From: an uncultured Muribaculaceae bacterium
GTDB taxonomy: Bacteria; Bacteroidota; Bacteroidia; Bacteroidales; Muribaculaceae
Direction of reading: 5' to 3'
Assembly (NCBI GenBank): GCA_910586175.1
Contig: CAJUIJ010000048.1
Coordinates: forward strand, 1 to 16,326
DNA: 16,326 bases
In this document: positions 1-7,605 of the stretch, piece after piece
Position numbering within the stretch: position 1 is the stretch's first letter
Layout of the letters: every line of letters starts with the position of its first letter
Translations under genes and position numbers: made by a program
Notes under the pieces: model-generated
The model's database searches: none
What the model was told of the DNA's origin: nothing
Seen by the model: only the letters and a program-made list of their open reading frames with translations

Positions 1-791
1 GTCTTTATAGGATGCGGACCTTCGCCATTTTTCACTTCCTTGATGGTGTGGTAAAGGCGTTCGTCGATGATGAGCTCGTTTTCAACAACAGCGTTGGTGA
101 TGTCTTCGACCAGAGCCCAGCCGATGCCTCCGCCGCTGCCGGTGTCGATGAAACCATCCTGCGGACGGGTGTAGAGCGCATATTTGCCATTTACGAATTC
201 AGGATGAAGCACCACATTGCGCTGCTGGCTCTTGCACTTCAGGTCAGGAAGACGCTCCCAGTTGATCAAGTCTTTGGTGCGGGCTATACCGCAAGTAGCT
301 GTGGCTGCGCTCAGGTCGCCGGGCATCGTATCATCGTGACGCTCCACGCAGAAGAGGCCGTAGATCCAGCCATCCTCATGCTGTGTGAGACGCATGTCAT
401 ATATGTTGGTACCGGGCACCTCATCCTCGGGCATCGTGATAGGGCGAGGCCAGAAGCGGAAACTGTCAACTCCATTGGGGCTTTCGGCCACCGCGAAAAA
501 CGATTTGCGGTCATTGCCTTCCACACGCACCACCATCACATATTTGCCATTCCACTTTATGGCACCTGCGTTCAAGGTGGCGTTGATACCGATCCGCTCC
601 ATAAAGAACGGATTGGTTGCCGGATTGAAATCATATCTCCACTCCAAGGGGGCCATGTCGGCTATAACCACCGGATTGACGTAGCGGCGGAATATGCCAT
701 TACCCTCAAGAGGTGTATTGGGTCGGTTGATAAGCTCCTCATGGCGTGCTATGACAAGAGCTTTACGCTGTTCGAAATTCATCATCTCCAT
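1..791 (-). CDS. mgp: 4-O-beta-D-mannosyl-D-glucose phosphorylase, GH130 (3' end beyond window)
   Basis: This cytoplasmic enzyme cleaves beta-1,4-mannosyl-glucose with phosphate, giving alpha-mannose-1-phosphate and glucose. It is the last step of the mannobiose epimerase/phosphorylase pathway known from Bacteroides fragilis. The minus strand is open from an ATG at 791 to the window edge, giving 263 codons against about 390 usual, so roughly the last third is missing. Recognisable GH130_1 blocks are NPFFMERIGINATLNAGAIK (61-80), VRVEGNDRKSFFAVAESPNG (88-107), NIYDMRLTQHEDGWIYG (129-145; D132 matches the position of the known catalytic Asp), RNVVLHPEF (191-199) and YTRPQDGFIDTGSGGGIGWA (207-226). 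There is no signal peptide. Starts at 785 or 782 (Met-3, Met-4) are equally possible because no Shine-Dalgarno sequence is visible. It lies 78 bp downstream of a GH26 gene, the arrangement seen in B. fragilis. The family call is very secure; the substrate is inferred from close similarity to the subfamily. Confidence 0.95.
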   Translation of the reverse strand, partial: MEMMNFEQRKALVIARHEELINRPNTPLEGNGIFRRYVNPVVIADMAPLEWRYDFNPATNPFFMERIGINATLNAGAIKWNGKYVMVVRVEGNDRKSFFAVAESPNGVDSFRFWPRPITMPEDEVPGTNIYDMRLTQHEDGWIYGLFCVERHDDTMPGDLSAATATCGIARTKDLINWERLPDLKCKSQQRNVVLHPEFVNGKYALYTRPQDGFIDTGSGGGIGWALVEDITNAVVENELIIDERLYHTIKEVKNGEGPHPIK

Positions 792-869
792 TTCTGTATG
801 TATGTTATTTTAGATTTTCAGATGTAGGTTATTAATAAGATTCCTGTCAATAGATTTACTCCCTTCATA

Positions 870-1985
870 TCAAAGTTTACTCATCTCCTTGCAGAAGACA
901 GTTTTTGCATTGTCGTGAAATTCCTTGAAATCTTTCACGCCGGGATGTCCGGGATAGGGAGTATACCAATGGTTTGGCTTTGTGTTGCTGTTGCGCCACA
1001 CTGTGACAAATGCCACATTATACTTATCGAGCACACGCATAAGGCGCGTCATATACCAGTCGGACGAAGGGAGTCCCTCGAATCCGGTCTCGCTGAATGC
1101 AGCCACCTTGCCATGTTCCTTGGCAGCCCTGACGGCAGCCCCTAATGTCTTGTCAATACGGTCGAAAAAGATACTGTCGGCATCAGGACCATCGAAGTAG
1201 TAGACATCCGCACCCATCACGTCGACATAGTTGTCGCCCGGATAGCGTTGCATGTAGTCCTCATAGCTGTTGACGTTGCTCTTGTCGGGCGAATATACCC
1301 ACACCACATTGTCGATACCCTTGTCGTCAAACACCTCGCGGGTGAGTTTCCACAGGTTCTTGTAGTCATCGGCCGAGCCATGGTTTATACCCCACCAGAA
1401 CCATTCGCCGGTATGCTCATGCCACGGACGCCACATCACCGGGATGCGCTTTCCATCCTTGTCGCGGAGGTCGCCGATAAAATCTGCCGTCATTCCGATC
1501 CACTTGCGCAGCGTGTCGGTCATGGCCTTATCACGCATCACCACTGCGAGAGTGGAATCATTGGCATTGTCCCAGGAGTCGCCTCCGGTGAGCGGGTTGC
1601 GCAGATGCCACGACAAGGCGTTCATGCCTCCACGGGCATCCTGCTTCACTATCTCGGCCTTTATAAACTCAAAAGGCACACCATCGAGCTGCTTGTCAGC
1701 TCCTGTCTCTATCCAACCCAAGTCCCAGTTCATTACAGCCGGATAGTCCCCACTGACAGTCTTGACATCAGATGAGTCGGGCATATATTCCCAATAGCGT
1801 CCATAGGCAGTGTCGTCATGATGACCGAACGCAGTCAGCGAGTCTTGCTGCAACTTCTGCAAGCGCGCAAGCATGATCTCTGCCGGTGTCTTGGAGTCGG
1901 CGGCCTCAGCTTTCTTGCCACCGACGCAGGCACACAGCGACATCGCTGCTACACCTATTGCTATCGTTATCAAGATTCTTTTCAT
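870..1985 (-). CDS. GH26 beta-mannanase / mannobiohydrolase-like, putative lipoprotein
   Basis: This is a 371-residue glycoside hydrolase family 26 enzyme that cuts beta-1,4-mannan or glucomannan. The N-terminus (MKRILITIAIGVAAMSLCAC) is a signal peptide with a possible lipobox LCAC ending at C20. The post-cysteine residues VGGKK lack the acidic surface-export signal, so a periplasmic-facing anchor is more likely than the cell surface. A compact catalytic domain fills residues 50-370. The general acid/base is E190 in RPWHEHTGEWFWWG and the nucleophile is E299 in AFSETGFEGL. Other family blocks are GHHDD (54-58), GDYPAVMNWDLGW (79-91) and SWHLRNPLTGG (125-135). The overall pattern resembles the B. 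fragilis/B. ovatus Man26A type, whose B. fragilis member releases mannobiose. Mannobiose, once epimerised, feeds the adjacent GH130. The family is certain; exo versus endo action is an inference from resemblance and context. Confidence 0.93.
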   Translation of the reverse strand: MKRILITIAIGVAAMSLCACVGGKKAEAADSKTPAEIMLARLQKLQQDSLTAFGHHDDTAYGRYWEYMPDSSDVKTVSGDYPAVMNWDLGWIETGADKQLDGVPFEFIKAEIVKQDARGGMNALSWHLRNPLTGGDSWDNANDSTLAVVMRDKAMTDTLRKWIGMTADFIGDLRDKDGKRIPVMWRPWHEHTGEWFWWGINHGSADDYKNLWKLTREVFDDKGIDNVVWVYSPDKSNVNSYEDYMQRYPGDNYVDVMGADVYYFDGPDADSIFFDRIDKTLGAAVRAAKEHGKVAAFSETGFEGLPSSDWYMTRLMRVLDKYNVAFVTVWRNSNTKPNHWYTPYPGHPGVKDFKEFHDNAKTVFCKEMSKL

Positions 1986-2015
1986 GATATTATGATTTTT
2001 ATTATTTTGGTCAAT

Positions 2016-2042
2016 TTGTCATTTTGACATTATGTCATGATG
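2016..2042 (-). repeat. 27-bp intergenic leader repeat, copy 1
   Basis: This 27-bp stretch in the 68-bp spacer before the distal GH26 gene matches positions 4499-4525 at 26 of 27 bases; the one difference is T2024 versus A4507. Its core TGACATTATGTCA is a near-palindrome. It ends 30 bp upstream of the GH26 start codon. The function is unknown: it could be an mRNA leader element, a protein-binding site or a dispersed genomic repeat. Confidence 0.6.
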
Positions 2043-2053
2043 CCAATTTGGTA

Positions 2054-4480
2054 TCAGTATGTCACTTCCACTTTCACGGTTGTTCCTTCCTGCTGCTGCG
2101 ACACTTTGTTGCCCTTCAGCACCACTCCGTTGAGTTTAAGTTCTTTTTGCGCACCCGGCTTGGCCATGATTTCATAAGTCGCGCCACGCCATTTCCGCGT
2201 CACCTTGAATTCGCCCACTTTTGCCGGCAGCTTCGGATCCACAATCAGGCCGTCGTAATCGGGACGTATGCCGAGCAGATATTGCGATATCGCGAGCCAG
2301 TTCCACGCTGCGGTGCCGGTGAGCCAGGAGTTCTTGCCCTCCCCTTCCACGGCTGCATCGCGCCCTGAAGTCATCTGGCAATACACATAAGGCTCCACCT
2401 TGCGGAGCTTCTGGTCGCCACGCTCTATGAAGGCCGGAGCTATCTTGGTATAATAATCCCAAGCCCTTTCAGGGTCTCCATAAAGAGCCTCCGCCACCAT
2501 TATCCATGGATTGTTGTGAGTGAAAATACCGGCATTCTCCTTATATCCTTTCGGATATGTGGAAATCTCGCCATATTCCAACACATATTCGGTAAATGCG
2601 GGCCAGTTGAGCACAATGCCATAAGGAGTGTCAAGATGCTTTTTCACAGATTCCAGGGCTTTCTTCACGAGTCCCTTATCCTTACCGATACCGGCCATGC
2701 CGCACCAGCCCTGGCTCTCTATGAATATCTTGCCCTCCTTATTTTCATTGGAGCCGACGGGACGACCGTCAAAATCATAAGCACGGAGATACCATTCGCC
2801 ATCCCAACCATGATTTTCCACGGCCACAGCCATCTTCCCGGCCTCCGCATCAGCAAAATCAGCCTCTGCATCATGACCTTTTATGCGGCACATGCGGGCA
2901 TATTCGCGTGCGAGCATCACAAACTGGCCGGCAATCATCAGGCTCTCCGCCTTTGACCCTTCGGTCTTGTTTTCCGTAGTCTGGAAAGACTCATTCGGAT
3001 CGTTGGAGAAACAATTGAGGTTCAGGCAGTCATTCCAGTCGGCACGGCCTATGAGCGGAAGACCGTGAGGGCCAAGGTGCGAAGTCACATAGCGCACTGA
3101 GGCAGTCATATGGTCGAGCAGCGAGGCCTTGTCATTATCGTTGTTATCGTAAGTCACCTCCTCATCGAGTATCGAGAGGTCGCCGGTCTCCTTGATATAG
3201 GTGCTGACCGCAAACACGAGCCACATGGGGTCATCGTTGAAGCCCGAACCGATATCGTTGTTGCCACGCTTGGTGAGGGGTTGATACTGGTGGTAGCAGG
3301 AACCGTCGCGACGCTGAGTCGCAGCGATATCGAGTATCCGTTCGCGTGCACGACCGGGAATCTGGTGCACGAAGCCGGCCAAGTCCTGACAAGAATCGCG
3401 GAAACCCATGCCGCGTCCTATGCCGCTTTCAAAAAATGAAGCCGAACGCGAGAAGCAGAATGTCACCATGCACTGATACTGGTTCCATATGTTCACCATC
3501 CGTTCAAGCTCTACAGGTCCTCCTTCCATATTAAAATTGGAGAGAATAGAACTCCAATAATCACACAGATTGTCAAATTCCCTGTCAACTTGTTCTGATG
3601 ATGCGAATTGTGACATGAGTTCCCGCGCCGGCTTCTTATTGACGATTCCCTTGCTTTCCCATTTATCTTCATCAGGCAGCTCCACATAGCCGAGCATGAA
3701 CTCCAAGGAGCGTGATTCACCCGGCTCCAGAGTCACCCTGACATGGTGCGAGGCCACCGGACTCCACCCGTGTGCCACCGAATCATGGCTCTTCCCCTCG
3801 CTAACCACCTGCGGCTCATCGAAGCCATTGTATAGACCGAGAAATGACTCACGGTCTGTGTCAAAACCCACTATGTCGGAATTGACATGAAAGAACGCGT
3901 AATGGTTGCGACGCTCCTTATATTCTGTCTTATGATAAATTGTGGATCCTTCCACCTCGACTTCACCGGTAGAGAAATTACGCTGGAAGTTTTCCATATC
4001 GGTCGAAGCATTCCAGAGGCACCACTCCAGGAATGAGAATATGGAGATATGCTTCACCTTATCAGTGGTGTTGGTGAGCTTGAGACTCATCAGCTCAGCC
4101 GGGGCGCCGAGGGGCACAAACATGCGGAGCTGCGCTTTCAGACCGTTGCGGACACCTGATATGACCGTGTAGCCGAGACCGTGGCGACACTCATAAGAGT
4201 CGAGTTCGGTCTTTGTCGGCTTCCAACCCGGATTCCAAGCCGGCTCACCATCCTCCTTGATATAGAAATAGCGGCCTCCGGCATCCATAGGCACACCATT
4301 GTAACGGTAACGGGTGAGACGGCGGAACTTTGCATCGCGAAAGAAAGAGTATCCGCCGGCCGTATTCGATACGAGCGAGAAGAAATCGCGCGTGCCGAGA
4401 TAGTTTATCCATGGCCACGGGGTGGCCGGATTGGTGATTACATATTCTTTATTCTGGTCGTCGAAGTGTCCGTACTGCAT
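2054..4480 (-). CDS. Cellobiose phosphorylase-type GH94 enzyme
   Basis: This 808-residue cytoplasmic phosphorylase is predicted to convert cellobiose (or a Glc-beta-1,4-linked disaccharide) plus phosphate into glucose-1-phosphate and the acceptor sugar. The N-terminus has no signal peptide and carries the cellobiose phosphorylase signature (GHFDDQNKEYVIT, then PWINYLGT and NTAGGYSFFRDA). This is the beta-sandwich domain, residues 1-300. The (alpha/alpha)6 domain follows with GRGMGFRDSCQD (355-366), HQYQPLTKRGNNDIGSGFND (397-416) and GLPLIGRADWNDCLNLN (473-489), where D484 is the catalytic acid by analogy with characterised enzymes. PYGIVLNWPAFT, EISTYPKGYKENAGIFTHNN and NSWLTGTAAWNW complete it. 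Length and motifs match cellobiose phosphorylase rather than cellodextrin or chitobiose phosphorylase. A small oddity is Cys-364 where relatives usually have Asn in RDSNQD. Its place between two GH26 genes suggests that glucomannan, whose backbone contains Glc-Glc pairs, is the target. Confidence 0.93.
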   Translation of the reverse strand: MQYGHFDDQNKEYVITNPATPWPWINYLGTRDFFSLVSNTAGGYSFFRDAKFRRLTRYRYNGVPMDAGGRYFYIKEDGEPAWNPGWKPTKTELDSYECRHGLGYTVISGVRNGLKAQLRMFVPLGAPAELMSLKLTNTTDKVKHISIFSFLEWCLWNASTDMENFQRNFSTGEVEVEGSTIYHKTEYKERRNHYAFFHVNSDIVGFDTDRESFLGLYNGFDEPQVVSEGKSHDSVAHGWSPVASHHVRVTLEPGESRSLEFMLGYVELPDEDKWESKGIVNKKPARELMSQFASSEQVDREFDNLCDYWSSILSNFNMEGGPVELERMVNIWNQYQCMVTFCFSRSASFFESGIGRGMGFRDSCQDLAGFVHQIPGRARERILDIAATQRRDGSCYHQYQPLTKRGNNDIGSGFNDDPMWLVFAVSTYIKETGDLSILDEEVTYDNNDNDKASLLDHMTASVRYVTSHLGPHGLPLIGRADWNDCLNLNCFSNDPNESFQTTENKTEGSKAESLMIAGQFVMLAREYARMCRIKGHDAEADFADAEAGKMAVAVENHGWDGEWYLRAYDFDGRPVGSNENKEGKIFIESQGWCGMAGIGKDKGLVKKALESVKKHLDTPYGIVLNWPAFTEYVLEYGEISTYPKGYKENAGIFTHNNPWIMVAEALYGDPERAWDYYTKIAPAFIERGDQKLRKVEPYVYCQMTSGRDAAVEGEGKNSWLTGTAAWNWLAISQYLLGIRPDYDGLIVDPKLPAKVGEFKVTRKWRGATYEIMAKPGAQKELKLNGVVLKGNKVSQQQEGTTVKVEVTY

Positions 4481-4498
4481 TTTTAATTTCTTTTTATC

Positions 4499-4525
4499 TT
4501 GTCATTATGACATTATGTCATGATG
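4499..4525 (-). repeat. 27-bp intergenic leader repeat, copy 2
   Basis: This is the second copy of the motif at 2016-2042, with 26 of 27 bases identical. It lies 18 bp upstream of the GH94 start codon in the same orientation relative to the downstream gene. Both copies therefore sit in the short leaders of the two consecutive distal enzyme genes. I did not see it in the other spacers of the window. Confidence 0.6.
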
Positions 4526-4550
4526 TTGTGATGATGTCGATTTTTTTGGT

Positions 4551-4580
4551 TCGGCCTGCGCAGTCACCCGCGCAGACCGA
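4551..4580 (-). other. Intercistronic stem-loop between GH26 and GH94 genes
   Basis: An inverted repeat gives an 11-bp stem (TCGGCCTGCGC at 4551-4561 against GCGCAGACCGA at 4570-4580, with one G-U pair) and an 8-nt loop. In the minus-strand transcript it starts 26 nt after the GH26 stop codon, and A-rich rather than U-rich sequence follows it, so it is not a classical intrinsic terminator. It could protect the 3' end of a processed upstream mRNA or modulate expression of the distal genes; that role is inferred. The 125-bp spacer is the longest inside the SusC-to-GH130 run. Confidence 0.55.
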
Positions 4581-4605
4581 TATTTACAGGGGTAATTGAT
4601 GTTTC

Positions 4606-6036
4606 TTATTTGAGTGAGGGCATCTGCTCGCGGTTGATCACAAACGGGTTCTGCATCACCGAGCGGATATATTCGGGAGTATTGCCAAACTCATCGGCCA
4701 CTATACCCTGGTTTGCAATGTTGTGGGTATACCAGAGCATGAACCATGACCAGTTGGCGCCCTTGGCTATGCAGTCTGCCGGGTCTTCGAGCATACCGCA
4801 CTCCGACAGGCTCACGAGACGCTTGCCTTCGGTGAGTGCAAGCGCACCCTTGTATGGTTCGGGCTTGGCATCGTGCGTATCCTCATAGAGGTCCACGCCC
4901 ACGATATCCACATAATCATTGCCGGGATAGCCCTCGAGAAGCTCGGCCTCATGGCCGGCAGACACCTGAGCAGTCCATACCCATATGATATTGTTGAGTC
5001 CGTGGTGCTTCACCAATCTGTCATACATCAGCTTCCAGAGCTGCTTGGTGGCTTCCTGACCATGACGGCCCCACCAGAACCAAGGATTGTTGTAGACGTA
5101 GCTTCCGGCAGCCTCATGCAGCGGACGGAACAACACCGGCACACCTGCATCCTGGAGTTTCTTGAAAATTGCAGCTACCTTGTCAAGGTCTTTGAGGATG
5201 AATTCATTCTGCCAAGTACCGGTCTTCAGGGCTTCGCGGATATCGAAATCTGTCTTGTCCTCACCTGTTATGTTGTAGCCGTAACGGTCAAGGTTGGTAG
5301 CCTTGTAGGCAGCCTCATCGGTGGGGGCATTCCAGTGCCACATGTAACTTACCAGACCATTCTTCTTCCAATGCTCCAAGGGTATGCTGATATCTGCTGT
5401 ATCCACCCATGTGGCATTAAGATTGATGAGGTCAAGGCCGGCCACTGCCGGGTAGGAGTATGTGAAACTGTATAACCAATTGGAGAAATCGTTGTTGATG
5501 TCAACATTCGACATGGCACCCGAAAGGATACGCTTGCCGCTCTGCTCTATAAGGAAGTTGAGCACCTTCTTGGCCTGTGCGGTGGCATTCGGGTTGGAAA
5601 GAGTGGCGAGATAGCCTGACTCGGCCGCGCCTTTCTCCGTGACGAATGTCAGTTTGTATGCCTCCGCATATGCGAAGCCCTTGTTTGCAATCACTGCATC
5701 GGCAGGCACCTCGAGAGTGTAGGCAGTGCCCGGCTCGAGATCCACGTTGACCACAAGCTTCTTGTCCTGCACGGCGGCATAAGCACGCATACCGTTGAGT
5801 GTGACACACGATGATGGATTCACCGAAATCTGACCGTCATAGGTGAGCCAAATCTGGTCCACATCCTCGGCCTTGATCACTGAGCCTTCGGGCAGTGAAC
5901 TCTCCACCACCTTGGCGGAGGCCTGAGGGGTCTCTTCTATCTCCGGATAAATCATCTTATCCTTCTCGCAGCCCATCAGCCCTATGCCGAGACACATGGT
6001 AGCTGCTATCATGATATATTTTGATGTTCTATACAT
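4606..6036 (-). CDS. Surface GH26 beta-mannanase lipoprotein with N-terminal Ig-like domain
   Basis: This 476-residue lipoprotein is a GH26 endo-acting mannanase candidate. The signal peptide ends in lipobox LMGC (lipid Cys-23), and EKDK follows, which resembles the Bacteroidota surface-export signal, so outer-leaflet display is likely. Residues about 38-135 form an Ig-like beta domain of the bacterial Big_5/SbsA type (AVIANKGFAYAEAYKLTFVT at its end), probably a spacer. The GH26 catalytic domain spans about 140-470. The acid/base is E308 in FRPLHEAAGSYVYNNPWFWWG and the nucleophile is E412 in VSLSECGML. WHWNAP (233-238) and VGVDLYED (379-386) are further family features. The insert between LHE and WFWWG and the domain architecture separate it from the compact GH26 at 870-1985, so the two are not recent duplicates. 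It follows the glycan-binding lipoprotein gene by 42 bp. The family is certain; the exact substrate preference is not visible. Confidence 0.92.
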   Translation of the reverse strand: MYRTSKYIMIAATMCLGIGLMGCEKDKMIYPEIEETPQASAKVVESSLPEGSVIKAEDVDQIWLTYDGQISVNPSSCVTLNGMRAYAAVQDKKLVVNVDLEPGTAYTLEVPADAVIANKGFAYAEAYKLTFVTEKGAAESGYLATLSNPNATAQAKKVLNFLIEQSGKRILSGAMSNVDINNDFSNWLYSFTYSYPAVAGLDLINLNATWVDTADISIPLEHWKKNGLVSYMWHWNAPTDEAAYKATNLDRYGYNITGEDKTDFDIREALKTGTWQNEFILKDLDKVAAIFKKLQDAGVPVLFRPLHEAAGSYVYNNPWFWWGRHGQEATKQLWKLMYDRLVKHHGLNNIIWVWTAQVSAGHEAELLEGYPGNDYVDIVGVDLYEDTHDAKPEPYKGALALTEGKRLVSLSECGMLEDPADCIAKGANWSWFMLWYTHNIANQGIVADEFGNTPEYIRSVMQNPFVINREQMPSLK

Positions 6037-6039
6037 TGT

Positions 6040-6067
6040 TAAATTCAGAATTTAGAATTTAAAATTT
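6040..6067. repeat. Short AT-rich direct repeats in the SGBP-GH26 spacer
   Basis: The 42-bp spacer is almost entirely AT and contains iterations of GAATTTA/AAATTTA-like heptamers. Such runs are common between Bacteroidales operon genes. It may act only as an unstructured leader for the GH26 gene downstream. I see no promoter consensus in it. Confidence 0.3.
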
Positions 6068-6078
6068 AGGGAATGCTC

Positions 6079-7575
6079 TTACTTGTCAGCTTGCCATTCC
6101 ACAGACTTAAGGATGATATGACAACCCTTGAACGCCCATCCGGGATTACCGTTGAAGAGTTCATCGAGGTCTGCCTGTTCCACTCGGATCTGCAATGAGG
6201 TCTGACCCTGCTCCATCTCGATGATATCGGGGTGGTTCGCAAATCCTGTGACCCAATCCTTGCGATATGTGGGCTGGAACTGCCACCAAGTGGCGGTGTC
6301 ATCTTGTGTGAAGTGGAATGTGAGCGTGCCGGGTGAAGTCACTGTCTTGCTGAATACGTCCCAGACTTGATCAGCGCATTCCTCGCCGACCTGCAGATAA
6401 CCGCTCCAGTCACCGAAGTCAATATTGCCTACCCATATTGTATTACCCTCCTTGGGTGTGGATATAGCTTCTGTTTCAACCGAAATTTTGCCGTTCTGCA
6501 CGAGCGTGATACGACCGTCCACAACACCGTGGGGAGCCTTGACCGTAAGGGTCTTGCCATCGGCCGACACTGTCCAGTTGCCATAAGACATCTCCTTGCC
6601 TCCGGGCCAGGTGATACGGGTCACACGGTCGAGCAACTTACCTGTGATTGTGAGTGTCATGCCTCCCATCACGTTATCTTTGGGAGAAATAGACTCAAAC
6701 TCTATTTCAGGGAGAGTCACGTCGAAAAGCTTCATGCCTGAACCGTTCTTCAAGGCTGCCGTCACCTCTCCCGACTTGGTGTCGTTGGGCACCGTCATCT
6801 TGATGCTCTTGCCATCGGCTGCAATCTCCTTGTAGGCCTCGGCCTGACCGGGGAAGTATATCTTGTCGATCTGCGCAAGGTTCTTGCCGGTGAGCGTGAT
6901 GCTGTGACCGAAGTCGCTTGCAGTTTCCGACACCGCCTCAACAGCCGGGGCGAGAATCTCGATGGGGGTCTCCCACTCCTGCTCCCAATCATCGCCGTTG
7001 CTGAATGTGAGGTTGCCGCTCGCACCGTCGGCAGGAGCGTTGAAACATATCGTGGTGGCTGTCTGCTCCGTGAAGTTCTCGGGAGTCAGCTCATAGCCGT
7101 TGGCAAACTTAATCGAAGCCACATTGTAGAGGAACTTACCGGTTACGGTCACCTTGTCGCCCACATTGACCTTGAGCGGGGCAACATCTGTCACCTCCAC
7201 CTCCTCTATAAAGGTTATGATAGAGCGCGAAGTCACAATGTCGCCGTTGCTCATCACAAGCTTGATCTGGCCGGGCACGGCAGCCTCGGGCACTGTCACT
7301 GTAATCTTGTCGTTGGTGCGTGAGGTGAATTCCTTGACGCTCACATTCACCGGAAACACCACTTCCCTCACATCATTGAGGTTCTTGCCGAGAATGGAGA
7401 TATCCTTGCCGCGCTCAGCAGGCGAGGGTCCGAATGAGTGGAGGTCGCTCTTCAGGAATGGTATGTCGTTGTCATCCTTGCAACCGGTGACCCCGGCGGC
7501 CAAGCCGACAGCCACGAGGGCTGTCAGCATGGTCTTCATTATATTTCTTGCTTTCATCAGTTTTAAAATTGTCAT
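6079..7575 (-). CDS. Surface glycan-binding lipoprotein with four IPT/TIG-like repeats
   Basis: This 498-residue protein probably holds polysaccharide at the cell surface in the SusE/SusF position of the locus. Lipid Cys-32 (VTGC) is followed by KDDND, a strong surface-export signal. Four IPT/TIG-like beta domains follow at about 45-124, 127-208, 211-290 and 292-371. Each carries the pattern G-x-x-(V/I)-T-(V/I)-x-G-K-x-L and ends in a G-x-(I/V/L)-x-(L/V/F)-x-N-G strand pair. The last 120 residues (376-498) form a distinct domain rich in Trp (W381, W390, W405, W430, W431, W441, W480), the likely glycan platform; I cannot name its family with confidence. Met-7 (start at 7557) or Met-13 (7539) gives a more normal signal peptide than the first ATG, and no ribosome site decides between them. 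It begins 30-66 bp after the preceding gene depending on the start. Confidence 0.85.
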   Translation of the reverse strand: MTILKLMKARNIMKTMLTALVAVGLAAGVTGCKDDNDIPFLKSDLHSFGPSPAERGKDISILGKNLNDVREVVFPVNVSVKEFTSRTNDKITVTVPEAAVPGQIKLVMSNGDIVTSRSIITFIEEVEVTDVAPLKVNVGDKVTVTGKFLYNVASIKFANGYELTPENFTEQTATTICFNAPADGASGNLTFSNGDDWEQEWETPIEILAPAVEAVSETASDFGHSITLTGKNLAQIDKIYFPGQAEAYKEIAADGKSIKMTVPNDTKSGEVTAALKNGSGMKLFDVTLPEIEFESISPKDNVMGGMTLTITGKLLDRVTRITWPGGKEMSYGNWTVSADGKTLTVKAPHGVVDGRITLVQNGKISVETEAISTPKEGNTIWVGNIDFGDWSGYLQVGEECADQVWDVFSKTVTSPGTLTFHFTQDDTATWWQFQPTYRKDWVTGFANHPDIIEMEQGQTSLQIRVEQADLDELFNGNPGWAFKGCHIILKSVEWQADK

Positions 7576-7605
7576 TCAATACGAATGTGAAGTAACGTGG
7601 ATTGA

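Noticed and set aside
12..827. Plus-strand reading frame of 271 codons at the left edge
   Set aside because: It is antisense to the GH130 gene, whose minus-strand translation shows uninterrupted family motifs. The plus-strand product has no recognisable domain.
4551..4580. Rho-independent terminator ending the operon after GH26
   Set aside because: The stem is followed by an A-tract, not a U-tract, on the minus-strand transcript. On the plus strand the T-run lies before the stem, and no plus-strand gene ends there.
4606..4890. Frameshift or truncation of the GH26 C-terminus
   Set aside because: The reading frame is continuous, both catalytic glutamates and the terminal strands are present, and the length is normal for GH26 with one accessory domain.
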